Assembly: GCF_003641145.1 (NCBI RefSeq) | Contig: NZ_CP032744.1 | Span: 1,488,001 to 1,552,000 of the forward strand | DNA length: 64,000 bases | Source: Lactiplantibacillus paraplantarum | GTDB lineage: Bacteria; Bacillota; Bacilli; Lactobacillales; Lactobacillaceae | Direction of reading: 5' to 3' | Shown here: piece by piece, positions 46,141 to 54,243 of the stretch | Layout of the letters: every line of letters starts with the position of its first letter | Position numbering within the stretch: the first letter of the stretch is position 1 | Notes under the pieces: model-generated | What the model saw: the letters and a program-made list of their open reading frames with translations, nothing else | The model's database searches: none | What the model was told of the DNA's origin: nothing | Made by a program: the position numbers and the translations under genes

Positions 46141-46150
46141 GTTAAATTAT

Positions 46151-46819
46151 TCAAGCTAAATATTGTGTGGGTTGATTCCAATATGCTTGGAGTTCATTGA
46201 AAAAGTTACTGAGGTGGTCACCGTCAATTGTCGCATGGTTGACAGTGATACTCAGTGGCATCAGCGTTTTATCATCGCTTGTTTGGAATTGACCAGCTTG
46301 ATAAATCGGGAAAAAACTATCGAGTGGTTTAAAAGGCAGCGGTGTATAACTACTAAAATGAACGCCGGGAAGACTGCCGATGTTGACTAAATTAGGGGAC
46401 TGAGGTGCTTTGGGCATTGGTCCCGGGATAGTGCCAAATTCAGTCTGGTCAGCTAAATAGTGGTGATAAAAGGTCTGGAAATCAGCGTCATAAGTGGTCC
46501 ACAGATTGGCCATGGTGTGATCGGCATGTAGAATCGTGTAGGACGGATGTAGGACATCGAAGGTCACCAATTGGTCATTCAAATAACCAATGCGCATCTC
46601 TGGATGAGTGGTCAACAAACGACTGACTAAGTACAGATAAGCCGCGTTGAACTTAACGTGGTGGGCTTTAGTCCAAGCTAGCGTTGCAGTGATGTCCATA
46701 TTGACAGTGAGACTAAACCCACTTGGCGCCATTTTTGTGAAGTAGTAGAAGTAAGTCTGTCGTGGCCAAGTTGCTTGATCAATGGGGGTAGCATGCATGT
46801 TCGGTTTTTCAGTTGTCAT
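46151..46819 (-). CDS. Chloramphenicol-acetyltransferase-like protein
   Basis: A 222-residue protein of the CAT family, normal in length. The catalytic-site motif reads NHATIDGDH (His-x3-Asp-Gly, conserved His), and the start PIDQATWPRQTYFYYF resembles CAT N-termini. Whether it acetylates chloramphenicol is unknown: many chromosomal homologs do not confer resistance. Start ATG 46819 is chosen; the long frame runs into the previous gene. Third gene of the operon with the LuxR-like regulator and GIY-YIG gene. Confidence 0.85.
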   Translation of the reverse strand: MTTEKPNMHATPIDQATWPRQTYFYYFTKMAPSGFSLTVNMDITATLAWTKAHHVKFNAAYLYLVSRLLTTHPEMRIGYLNDQLVTFDVLHPSYTILHADHTMANLWTTYDADFQTFYHHYLADQTEFGTIPGPMPKAPQSPNLVNIGSLPGVHFSSYTPLPFKPLDSFFPIYQAGQFQTSDDKTLMPLSITVNHATIDGDHLSNFFNELQAYWNQPTQYLA

Positions 46820-46820
46820 A

Positions 46821-47192
46821 TTAGTTGTCCTGCCAATCTTTAGGGCGTTGATTGTAACCGCGTTCGTCAAACGGTTGTAAATCGTGCAGCCATTTAGTTT
46901 TGAGTGTCTTAAGTGTTGCTCGCATATTGGTCACATCAGTCGTTTCTTTTTTCCAAAGGACCTGGTAAGAAAAATCAGTTGGCACTTGTTGGTTCCAGTC
47001 GGTCTGCAATTGATTCGCACGATAGAAGTTTTTGTTGAGATTTAGTTGGTAAAAAGCCCAGCGGTTGTGCAAGTTAGGTACCGTGTCAATCCAGATCTTG
47101 TGATTACGTTCGTTGGTAATCTGGATGACACCATAATAAGTCGGGGCGAGTTTATACGCTTGTTGTAGGGCGCGTTTTTCGGTTGGTTGCAT
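46821..47192 (-). CDS. GIY-YIG nuclease-family-like protein
   Basis: A 123-residue protein whose first half, PTYYGVIQITNERNHKIWIDTVPNLHNRW, resembles the GIY-YIG-like domain of a Firmicute family of small proteins; the classic Tyr-Tyr/Tyr motif reads YYGVI. I see no clear catalytic Arg-Glu set and the nuclease activity is uncertain. The ATG 47192 follows GAGGAC. The gene overlaps the regulator RBS region and ends 2 bases before the CAT-like start, so translation is coupled. Confidence 0.7.
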   Translation of the reverse strand: MQPTEKRALQQAYKLAPTYYGVIQITNERNHKIWIDTVPNLHNRWAFYQLNLNKNFYRANQLQTDWNQQVPTDFSYQVLWKKETTDVTNMRATLKTLKTKWLHDLQPFDERGYNQRPKDWQDN

Positions 47193-47196
47193 ATCG

Positions 47197-47922
47197 TTAG
47201 TCCTCTCTAGTAGCTGTTCGCCAGTATTGCCGACCATCGACCGTTCGCTTTAAAAAGCCATAGTCGATCAGATAGCGGCGAAGTGTGGTGTAATCAAAAT
47301 AAATTGGTCGTAAATAATTGTTAAGTTCAGTTTCATTGAATGGCTGGTCGGCCGGAATTTCGTCAATGACGCGTGTTAAGATCGTGACAATCGTCTTTTG
47401 CTTTTTAGGCCATCGTTTCAATTGTAGTGGCTCATGAGTGAAGTCGAAATACTGCTTAAGTGTTTGGGTGACTTCATCTTCAGTAATTGCAAACCGATCA
47501 TCGACAATTCCAGGCTGTTCAGGTAATGCAATCAGATCATCGGCTGTCTGACCAGTTTCAAAGACCAATTGATAAATCGCGAGATATAGTTTCGCCTGTT
47601 TAGCTTTCTCACGAAACGTGAATTTTTGATGTCGAATCGTTGCGGCAGCTAATTGAAACTCTTTGGCCAGGTCGGCATCCTTGATTCCGGTCGCAAAGGC
47701 TGTCAGTAAGTCTTGCTGCTTAGTCGTGAGCGTATTATAGCGACTGTCTAAATGAATGAGCTGAGAGCGATTGCCGCCATGAGCAATCGTCAAGTGCTGC
47801 TCGACTGTTGTGACTGGCGTCGTTATTGCCCAGTTAGCATCACAATAATTACAGTTCAAAGTTGTTGTGGTTTGATGCCAGCCGCGCATTAAATCATTAA
47901 CAGTTAAGTTAGTTAGGTCCAT
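47197..47922 (-). CDS. LuxR-type HTH regulator with DUF2087 domain
   Basis: A 241-residue transcription factor. A short Cys-containing N-terminal segment (NCNYCDANW plus HLTIAH, perhaps a metal-binding finger) precedes a LuxR-like helix-turn-helix at about residues 62-110 (TKQQDLLTAFATGIKDADLAKEF). The C-terminal half, including KRWPKKQKTIVTILTRVI and LRPIYFDYTTLRRYLIDYGFLKR, matches DUF2087. GGAGG precedes ATG 47922. It leads the operon with the GIY-YIG and CAT-like genes and has a near-consensus promoter and three palindromes upstream. Confidence 0.85.
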   Translation of the reverse strand: MDLTNLTVNDLMRGWHQTTTTLNCNYCDANWAITTPVTTVEQHLTIAHGGNRSQLIHLDSRYNTLTTKQQDLLTAFATGIKDADLAKEFQLAAATIRHQKFTFREKAKQAKLYLAIYQLVFETGQTADDLIALPEQPGIVDDRFAITEDEVTQTLKQYFDFTHEPLQLKRWPKKQKTIVTILTRVIDEIPADQPFNETELNNYLRPIYFDYTTLRRYLIDYGFLKRTVDGRQYWRTATRED

Positions 47923-47944
47923 GGGGCCACCTCCAATATGACTG

Positions 47945-47973
47945 ATTATAAAGCTGTTTATTGAATATGTAAA
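47945..47973 (-). promoter_or_regulatory. Promoter of the LuxR/DUF2087 operon
   Basis: On the minus strand: TTTACA at 47968-47973 and TATAAT at 47945-47950 with exactly 17 bases between. The -35 sits inside the first 19-bp palindrome. Confidence 0.8.
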
Positions 47974-48046
47974 CAGTGACATTAATATTTAGTTTACGAC
48001 ATTTGTAAACATAATTCAAGCAGCTGCGTTTATTAATATAATAAAC
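47956..48046. promoter_or_regulatory. Array of three 19-bp palindromes, 36-bp spacing
   Basis: Three sites of the form GTTTA-N9-TAAAC: GTTTATTGAATATGTAAAC (47956-47974), GTTTACGACATTTGTAAAC (47992-48010) and GTTTATTAATATAATAAAC (48028-48046). Centres are at 47965, 48001 and 48037, exactly 36 bp apart. They lie between the divergent regulator operon and Nudix genes. They are likely operators, probably for the adjacent regulator. Confidence 0.85.
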
Positions 48047-48126
48047 ACAATGCTGAATATCTTGATGTTCACGTCGATAGCGCTTACAATAATGACTGTT
48101 GTTTAGATATGAAAGGATGCGGGACA

Positions 48127-48621
48127 ATGACCAGTTATCATCGGGCATTTGGGGTTTATGGTATTATTGGCGATCAACATGCTCTTGTGGTTACCAAAAA
48201 ATTTGGTGGTCCTTATACCAATCGCTATGATTTGCCGGGGGGAAGCTTAGAAGATGGTGAGGCGTTAATTGATGCGATCCGCCGAGAGGTTCAGGAAGAA
48301 ACTGGCTTAGTTCCAATTGAATTGACGCAATTAGGAGTCACGAGTTTCCGATATCCCTGGCAATTCGAGCAATGGCGCATGAATCAACATATTGCTGTCT
48401 TTTACCGGATCACGCAGACGAAGGGACGAGTGGCGAAACAAGTTGCTAACTTTGAGGGGCAAGATTCACACGGTGCGTCGCGAGTACCTTTGAGTGCGTT
48501 AACGTTAACTAACGCGTCACCACTAGTGCTGAAGGCTAAGTCGGTGTTGCTGTCTGGACAGTTTGATCCGACCGATCAGACTTATAATGACTGGATCGTT
48601 TTAGACCGGGCCGTTTATTGA
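48127..48621 (+). CDS. Nudix hydrolase
   Basis: A 164-residue Nudix protein. The Nudix box is GGSLEDGEALIDAIRREVQEETGL, with the full G-x5-E-x7-REUXEEXGU pattern near residues 39-61. It probably cleaves a nucleoside-diphosphate-linked substrate. ATG 48127 follows AAAGGATGC; an upstream in-frame ATG at 48109 would include that ribosome binding site. Divergent from the LuxR/DUF2087 operon, sharing its operator region. Confidence 0.92.
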   Translation: MTSYHRAFGVYGIIGDQHALVVTKKFGGPYTNRYDLPGGSLEDGEALIDAIRREVQEETGLVPIELTQLGVTSFRYPWQFEQWRMNQHIAVFYRITQTKGRVAKQVANFEGQDSHGASRVPLSALTLTNASPLVLKAKSVLLSGQFDPTDQTYNDWIVLDRAVY

Positions 48622-48722
48622 CTAACACTGACGGTGATTAGTCAATAAACGATTTTAAACGAAATTGAGACAAGCGCCGTTTAGGTTGTTCCAATTTCGA
48701 TATTATTGTCATGGAGGACGAG

Positions 48723-48774
48723 GCGAATAAATTACTCAAAGTAACCTGAGTAATTTATCCGCTTTTTATTTTTG
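48723..48774 (+). terminator. Terminator after the Nudix gene
   Basis: GCGAATAAATTACTCA and TGAGTAATTTATCCGC are 16-base arms with one mismatch, followed by a T-rich tract. Confidence 0.92.
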
Positions 48775-49080
48775 CCCCCCGGTTCTGCTGTCATAGCCTT
48801 GCAACAGCATGTCGTAAAATAAACTTTGGATAGCAATCACGGATGAAGCCGGTATCCTAGGTGATTGGTTAGTTAATCATCACTTGATGCGGTTGGTTTT
48901 AAAAGTATCAAAATATTGGCCGTCGCGTTAAAAATATAACATTTGGCATTTTAGCAGCATATAATTCAGGATGCCTAGCGATCATGTCCAAAATGATAGC
49001 AGACAGTCGGCTTTTAGCGGACATGGACGAGGCCAATAGTTTCGGAGAATGTTTACTTTTAAAAAAGAGGAGGAATTCAC
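48775..49080. other. Leader region of the BcrAB-like operon
   Basis: No gene is seen. A pair of 7-base arms, CATGTCC (48983-48989) and GGACATG (49019-49025), lies 55 bases before the ATPase start. It could be a regulator site or an RNA stem. A strong ribosome binding site, GAGGAGG, precedes the ATG at 49081. Confidence 0.4.
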
Positions 49081-49980
49081 ATGGCCGATGCAATTTTAAC
49101 AGTCAATCATCTGAACAAGAGTTACCGCCACCAACCGGTTTTACGTGACGTTAGTTTTGAATGCGCACAGGGCCACATCGTTGGTCTAGTGGGGGCCAAT
49201 GGCGCTGGTAAAACAACGATCATGAAAGCGGTTTTGGGATTGATCAAGGCTGACGGTGATATTCGGATTACGGGTACAACGATGCAATTTGATCATCATC
49301 CGATTTTGACGGTGGTTGGAGCGTTGATCGAATATCCTAGTAGTTATCCGTACATGAGTGGTTGGGACAATCTACGTTTGTTTGCGGATGGTTTAGATGC
49401 TCAAGCACGGATAAGTACCGTGGTGTCCGCACTTAATATGTCTTCATACATCCATCAAAAAGCGCGTCACTATTCACTGGGGATGAAACAAAAGCTCGGC
49501 GTTGCCCTGGCCTTTTTGAATAAGCCACAATTGGTGATTTTGGATGAACCAATGAATGGCTTGGACCCACAAGGTACTAAAGAACTACGCGATTTTATTC
49601 TGAAGGAAAAGCAAGCGGGCGTAACATTTTTGATTTCAAGCCATATTCTTAGTGAATTACAGAAATTAGCTGATGATTTAGTGGTTATTGATCATGGCCG
49701 CATTATTAAGAAAACGACGATGACGGCATTATTGGCTACCACTGATCATTTTCTCGTTATCACGACTGATCATGATGGTCAGGCTAAAACGATCTTAACC
49801 ACTGCCGGATACCAAGTAGTTGCCGGGCCAATCGTTAAGGTTCATTTAGCACCTGCTGATCAAGTTGCAGATGTGCTGAGCGTATTGACCAGTCACGGTA
49901 TTGCGGTCACGGATGTGCAACATGCAGACGCCGATTTGGAAAGTACGATTTTAAAACTGCTGGCAGTGACTAGTGCTTAG
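49081..49980 (+). CDS. ABC exporter ATP-binding protein, BcrA-like
   Basis: A 299-residue ATPase: Walker A GANGAGKTT, signature LGMKQK (YSLGMKQKLG), Walker B LVILDEPMNGLDP and switch ISSHIL. The LGMKQK signature is typical of the BcrA/LanF immunity branch, which protects against bacitracin or lantibiotics. The residues after 220 include an unknown C-terminal domain common in this family. The membrane subunit is 12 bases downstream. No two-component system is next to it, so the trigger is unknown. Confidence 0.93.
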   Translation: MADAILTVNHLNKSYRHQPVLRDVSFECAQGHIVGLVGANGAGKTTIMKAVLGLIKADGDIRITGTTMQFDHHPILTVVGALIEYPSSYPYMSGWDNLRLFADGLDAQARISTVVSALNMSSYIHQKARHYSLGMKQKLGVALAFLNKPQLVILDEPMNGLDPQGTKELRDFILKEKQAGVTFLISSHILSELQKLADDLVVIDHGRIIKKTTMTALLATTDHFLVITTDHDGQAKTILTTAGYQVVAGPIVKVHLAPADQVADVLSVLTSHGIAVTDVQHADADLESTILKLLAVTSA

Positions 49981-49992
49981 GGGGGGTTACTA

Positions 49993-50754
49993 ATGACAAG
50001 GTTATATCGGCAAGAACTCATTAAACTATTTAAGAAAAAGTCAACTTTATGGTGTGGACTGATTTTAATTGGAACGGCACTGATTTTTGCTAGTTTAACG
50101 CGGGTCAAAGCGACTATTTTTCCAGCTAAGGCGTTGTTTAGTGCTAATTTTGAGGCACAACAGTTCATCGTTTTCTTCATGGTCGCCGCCGCGGCCACGA
50201 TGATGACGATGGAGTTTCAATTTGGCACAATCAAGCAAGTGTTAACGCAACGCTATTCGCGTCGTTTAGTATTAGTAAGCAAGTGGCTGGTACTGTTAAC
50301 GTACAGTCTATTGTTATATGTAGGAAGTAGTCTATTAGCCATCTTACTTAAGGTTAGCTTGGTGAATGACAAGTTTACAATTTTTACCCATGCAAAGTTT
50401 TGGCACGGCTGGCTCGCGGGTGTTGGTGGTGACTTTCTTAATACTTGGTTACTGCTTAGTATCGTACTATTAGTCGCAACGTTGTTCAAAAGTTCTGGGG
50501 CAGCCGTGGCAGTCGGGATTGTCGGCTATTTTGCGCTGGCAATGGTTAATATCCCGATGGTGGCACTTATCCGCAAGTACGCTTGGCTCAAATGGAATCC
50601 GATTAATATGTTTAATTATTCGGCGCAATTAGGTCTACCAACGATTAGCAAAGTAACTAAGCTGTCCGATGTCCAGTTGTTTTGGGGTAATCTGGGCTAC
50701 ATTATTTTGTTTTTAGCAGTGGGACTAGTATTCTTTCAACGGCGAGAAGTTTAG
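49993..50754 (+). CDS. ABC-2 exporter membrane subunit, BcrB-like
   Basis: A 253-residue protein with six membrane segments. Segment 1 follows RQELIKLFKKKSTLWCG, a pattern of ABC-2/LanE/BcrB permeases; MTMEFQFGTIKQVLTQRYSRRLVLVSKW is the conserved cytoplasmic block. It pairs with the preceding ATPase. A poly-G stretch serves as ribosome binding site. A GC-rich terminator follows. Confidence 0.87.
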   Translation: MTRLYRQELIKLFKKKSTLWCGLILIGTALIFASLTRVKATIFPAKALFSANFEAQQFIVFFMVAAAATMMTMEFQFGTIKQVLTQRYSRRLVLVSKWLVLLTYSLLLYVGSSLLAILLKVSLVNDKFTIFTHAKFWHGWLAGVGGDFLNTWLLLSIVLLVATLFKSSGAAVAVGIVGYFALAMVNIPMVALIRKYAWLKWNPINMFNYSAQLGLPTISKVTKLSDVQLFWGNLGYIILFLAVGLVFFQRREV

Positions 50755-50790
50755 GCTGTTATTATTTGAATAAGGATCGGTAGGTCAAAA

Positions 50791-50835
50791 TTAAAGCGCG
50801 CGTGCCCAGAAAATTTCTGAGCACGCGCGCTTTAA
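50791..50835. terminator. Bidirectional terminator between convergent genes
   Basis: TTAAAGCGCGCGTGC and GCACGCGCGCTTTAA form a perfect 15-base stem; T/A tracts flank both sides. Confidence 0.92.
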
Positions 50836-50858
50836 TAGTTTCGATTTATTTAATAATG

Positions 50859-52565
50859 TTATGCGTGTGGTGTTAGTTGTTCAACAAGGTCAGCATTCGG
50901 TGAAACGTATAGCGTTTTTTGCCCCTCATAGATTACAAAGCCGGGTTTGGCACCGTTGGGTTTCCGAATGCGCCGAACCTGAACGTAGTCGACTGGAACG
51001 GTGGCTGAAGCGCGTGCCTTGGAGAAATAGGCAGCTAGATTAGCCGCTTCCGTAAGAGTCTGCTCACTGGGATCATCAGAATGGACAATCACGTGTGATC
51101 CGGGGATCTTTTGCGTGTGTAGCCAGTAATCACTCTTACGAGCCGTTTTCAGGGTTAACTGATCATTTTGCCGATTATTTTTCCCAACTGAAATGGCGGT
51201 GCCATCACTAGCGATGAATTCCTGTGGTTGACTAGGTTTCCGGGAACTACGCTGCTTTTTCTTAGTTCGATGTTGTTTCAAATAGCCTTGTTGCGTCAAT
51301 TCCTCGCGAATTTCAGCGATGTCGGCCGGACTGGCCAGTTCAATTTGTGTCTGGATATTGTCCAGGTAATCAATTTCAGTTTGTGTCAGTTTGATTTGTT
51401 CACCAACGAAACCGACCGCGTTTTTTTGCTTTTGGTAACGTGAAAAGTATTTCTGCGCGTTTCGGGAAGGCGAGAGCTGATTAGAGAGCTGGATTTTTAA
51501 CGGTGTATTATCGTGATAGTAGTCCGGTAAGGTGATTTCAGTCATTCCGCGTTTGACTTCATGTAGATAGGTCGTTAAGATTTCACCCTTTAATCGAAGT
51601 TCATCAGCCTGTTTAGTGTTAGCCAAGGTTTGTTCCAATTTCTTTAGTTTGTTACGATTTTTCTTCAAGTTATTTTTAACAACTCGAATCAGATTGCCAG
51701 CTTGTTGTTGCACTCGTTCACGTTGTGCAGCATCGGCATAATAAAAATCGAGTAACTCGCTCAGCGACTCAAATTGGCGCGTTGGCTTACCGAAATGGCT
51801 AAACGGACCAGCAGCAAACATCGTCTTATGATTCGGTAACGTAATTAACGTCGCTTGTGGATGATCAAACTGAGCTAAAAAGTCTTGATAATGTTGATTG
51901 AGATCGCCAGGTTGATGCAAATCAGCAGCTAATTGTTGGGCACTATCACGGCCCAGACCTTGATAATGTTGTTGTAGCTGTTTTGCTAAGACGTCTTCAT
52001 TTGGGTAGTCTTGCACTAATGTCTGATAATCAGTGTTCGGCGTAAATGGATCTTGTTTGTCTTGCTTGGGGGGCTCGATATAGGTCGCACCCGGTAGCAG
52101 GAGCCGATAGCGATTTTGATCAGCCCCGACATGTTTGATGGCGTCAATGATTTTGCTAGTTTGATTGTCAACTAAAATCACATTACTGTGACGCGCCATA
52201 ATTTCAATAATCAGGGTGAGTGTTTCGGCATCACCAAGTTCGTTACGAGTCGTCACGGTGAGGTGAACGACCCGATCGTTAGCCATTTGGGTCACATCAG
52301 TAACAATGGCACCTTGTAAGTATTTACGCATCATCATCGCAAAGTTCGTCGGCACGGCCGGGTTAATAGTTGGAATCTGAGTCGTTTGAATACGTGGATA
52401 CGTTGGGTCAGCAGATAACAGAACGGGTTGATTCTTCCGGTTGGCCCGGACAGTCAGAATCAATTCGCTTTGGTATGGCTGATTAATTTTGGAAATACGA
52501 CCGCCAACAAGGGCTTGGCGTAATTCGGTGACCATGGCATGAGTAAATAGACCATCAAAGGACAT
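50859..52565 (-). CDS. rqcH: RqcH, ribosome-associated quality control (NFACT) protein
   Basis: A 568-residue NEMF/Rqc2 homolog, formerly called fibronectin-binding protein A. It adds alanine tails to nascent chains on obstructed 50S subunits. The start SFDGLFTHAMVTELRQALVGGRISKI is the NFACT-N signature (residues 2-27). A coiled coil lies at about 290-350, and the NFACT-R block is at 470-540 (SDYWLHTQKIPGSHVIVHSDDPSE). Full length. GCGAGTGATC precedes the ATG. Promoter on the minus strand near 52630-52660. Confidence 0.95.
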   Translation of the reverse strand: MSFDGLFTHAMVTELRQALVGGRISKINQPYQSELILTVRANRKNQPVLLSADPTYPRIQTTQIPTINPAVPTNFAMMMRKYLQGAIVTDVTQMANDRVVHLTVTTRNELGDAETLTLIIEIMARHSNVILVDNQTSKIIDAIKHVGADQNRYRLLLPGATYIEPPKQDKQDPFTPNTDYQTLVQDYPNEDVLAKQLQQHYQGLGRDSAQQLAADLHQPGDLNQHYQDFLAQFDHPQATLITLPNHKTMFAAGPFSHFGKPTRQFESLSELLDFYYADAAQRERVQQQAGNLIRVVKNNLKKNRNKLKKLEQTLANTKQADELRLKGEILTTYLHEVKRGMTEITLPDYYHDNTPLKIQLSNQLSPSRNAQKYFSRYQKQKNAVGFVGEQIKLTQTEIDYLDNIQTQIELASPADIAEIREELTQQGYLKQHRTKKKQRSSRKPSQPQEFIASDGTAISVGKNNRQNDQLTLKTARKSDYWLHTQKIPGSHVIVHSDDPSEQTLTEAANLAAYFSKARASATVPVDYVQVRRIRKPNGAKPGFVIYEGQKTLYVSPNADLVEQLTPHA

Positions 52566-52598
52566 GTGATCACTCGCTTTCTAAGATATTCGTTATCA

Positions 52599-52614
52599 CT
52601 TGTGAAAACACAAG
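52599..52614. repeat. Palindrome CTTGTG-N4-CACAAG near the rqcH start
   Basis: Six-base arms around AAAA, located 34 bases before the rqcH start codon on the minus strand. The related direct repeat AACACAAGTTAAC appears at 52606-52618 and again at about 52650-52663. Confidence 0.6.
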
Positions 52615-52623
52615 TTAACCGGG

Positions 52624-52722
52624 TACTAGTATACCGTCTTTAAGTTGTTAAACACAAGTTAACACCTCGGTTTTATAGATAAAGCTGGCGAATTGCTGAC
52701 CAATACTAGTATACTAGTATAC
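52624..52722. repeat. Three copies of TACTAGTATAC between rqcH and marR
   Basis: Copies occur at 52624-52634, 52704-52714 and 52712-52722 (the last two overlap). On the minus strand each carries TATACT, which could act as a -10. The first copy is 18 bases from TTGTGT and may be the rqcH promoter. The other two have no clear partner. Confidence 0.6.
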
Positions 52723-52819
52723 GAGTTAGCAGAAAATCGTTATTTTATAATAATGTTATATGCAAAAACTATTTTAACGGTATTCTAAGCAAAAAGTAGT
52801 CGTAATTGAACGGCTAATA

Positions 52820-52832
52820 TTGTATAATACAA
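52820..52832 (+). promoter_or_regulatory. marR promoter with 13-bp palindrome over the -10
   Basis: TTGTATAATACAA has perfect six-base arms around one base and contains TATAAT (52823-52828). Overlap with the -10 suggests autorepression by the MarR protein. It lies 33 bases before the marR start. Confidence 0.65.
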
Positions 52833-52864
52833 ATGTGAATTATTGTTGAGAGGAATGAACTGTC

Positions 52865-53287
52865 ATGAAATCAAGTTTAACTGCACTAGCGGAAACGGCT
52901 AAATTACAAACGGCCATTTTAAAACAAATTACGAAAGCGCAAGGAATCACCGTTGCGGAATGGCAATTGCTAATTCAATTGCAAGCGGGTGCCAATACGC
53001 AAGAAAAATTAGCGGCGGCGATGCAACTGGACACATCAACTTTAAGCCGACAACTTGCTAGTCTCGTCAAAAAAGAACGCTTAAGCAAGGAAGCCATTGG
53101 CCGTGACCGCCGACAATTGGTTTACACGATTACCCCGGCAGGGACGGACGCATTGACGATGATTAACACTAATTATCAACAGTTCGAAGCTGAGGTTTTT
53201 GATAAATGGCCACAAGATGAACAAAACTTGTTACGAATCTTGTTGAACCGGCTAAATAAGTCAGTTAGTCGAATTCTTGAATCATAA
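52865..53287 (+). CDS. MarR family transcriptional regulator
   Basis: A 140-residue winged-helix dimer regulator. The recognition helix region reads LAAAMQLDTSTLSRQLASLVKKERL, and the wing is GRDRRQLVYTITPAG (Asp-x-Arg). No characteristic Cys is present, so it is not an obvious redox OhrR-type sensor. GAGAGGAA lies 9 bases before the ATG. The nearest genes (rqcH, degV) are not obvious targets. Confidence 0.93.
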   Translation: MKSSLTALAETAKLQTAILKQITKAQGITVAEWQLLIQLQAGANTQEKLAAAMQLDTSTLSRQLASLVKKERLSKEAIGRDRRQLVYTITPAGTDALTMINTNYQQFEAEVFDKWPQDEQNLLRILLNRLNKSVSRILES

Positions 53288-53326
53288 TTTTCCGAACGGT
53301 CGAAGGTAGAGTCTGACTCGGTTTTA

Positions 53327-53335
53327 TGCTATGAT
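53327..53335 (+). promoter_or_regulatory. Extended -10 promoter of the DegV gene
   Basis: TGC TATGAT (TATGAT at 53330-53335), 38 bases before the DegV start. Confidence 0.5.
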
Positions 53336-53372
53336 GTTTGTTATTATTTTAAATGAGAAGTAGGTGTAAGTC

Positions 53373-54242
53373 ATGAAGATTGCTGTTGTTACTGACAGCA
53401 CGAGCTATTTGACACCGCAAGAGGTTGCAGACAATGATATTCATGTCGTGCCAATTCCGGTTATTATAGATGGGAAAGTATATCAAGAAGGTGTCGACAT
53501 TAAGACGGCCGACTTCTACGCAAATATGAAATCATTTAAGTCGTTTCCAAGTACGTCCCAACCACCCGTGGGGGAAATGGTGGCGTTTTATAATCGGTTG
53601 GGTGATCAAGGCTATGATGCGGTTGTTAGTATTCACCTTGCCAGCACGATTTCTGGTTTCTATAACAGTTTGATGAATATGCGCGCAATGGTCGACAATA
53701 TTAAGCTCTACCCGTATGACTCTCAGATTACGGTTCGGTTGATGGGTTATTTAGCAATCGAAGCATCACGGATGGCTAAAGCAGGTCATAGTGTTGAAGA
53801 GATCCTCGCACGCCTCGATGATTTACGGGCGTCAATGGGCGAATACTTTATTGTGGATGATTTACAAAACCTCGTTCGTGGCGGTCGGTTATCAAATGCT
53901 TCCGCGTTTATTGGGAGTGTCTTACGCATCAAGCCCTTGCTGACTTTTGATGATCAGAGTCACGAAATTGTTGCGTTTGAAAAGGTTCGCTCGACCAAAA
54001 AGGCCTTAGCACGAGTCGAGCAATTATTTGCTCAAGCGCAAGCCAAAGTCGACTATCCACTACGGGCGATTATCGTTCAGGGAAATAACTTAGCAGCTGC
54101 CGAGGATTGGAAGCAGAAACTGCAACAAGTTTATCCAGACATGCCAATTGACATCACTTATTTTGGTCCGGTAATTGGGGCCCACTTGGGTGATAAATCG
54201 TTGGCCTTAGCTTGGTTGAAAGATATTGACAAGGCATACTAA
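53373..54242 (+). CDS. DegV family fatty-acid-binding protein
   Basis: A 289-residue DegV protein. The start IAVVTDSTSYLTPQEVADNDIHVVPIPVIIDG and the ligand block VSIHLASTISGFYNSL near residue 89 are typical. The family binds long-chain fatty acids (FakB-like); partner FakA is not here. ATG at 53373 follows GTAGGTG. The GNAT gene begins 1 base after its stop codon. Confidence 0.93.
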   Translation: MKIAVVTDSTSYLTPQEVADNDIHVVPIPVIIDGKVYQEGVDIKTADFYANMKSFKSFPSTSQPPVGEMVAFYNRLGDQGYDAVVSIHLASTISGFYNSLMNMRAMVDNIKLYPYDSQITVRLMGYLAIEASRMAKAGHSVEEILARLDDLRASMGEYFIVDDLQNLVRGGRLSNASAFIGSVLRIKPLLTFDDQSHEIVAFEKVRSTKKALARVEQLFAQAQAKVDYPLRAIIVQGNNLAAAEDWKQKLQQVYPDMPIDITYFGPVIGAHLGDKSLALAWLKDIDKAY

Positions 54243-54243
54243 T

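Noticed and set aside
45977..46159. 60-codon plus-strand frame
   Set aside because: No ribosome binding site and unlikely composition; it overlaps the stop of the CAT-like gene.
48908..49093. 61-codon minus-strand frame upstream of the BcrA-like gene
   Set aside because: No ribosome binding site; it overlaps the real start at 49081.
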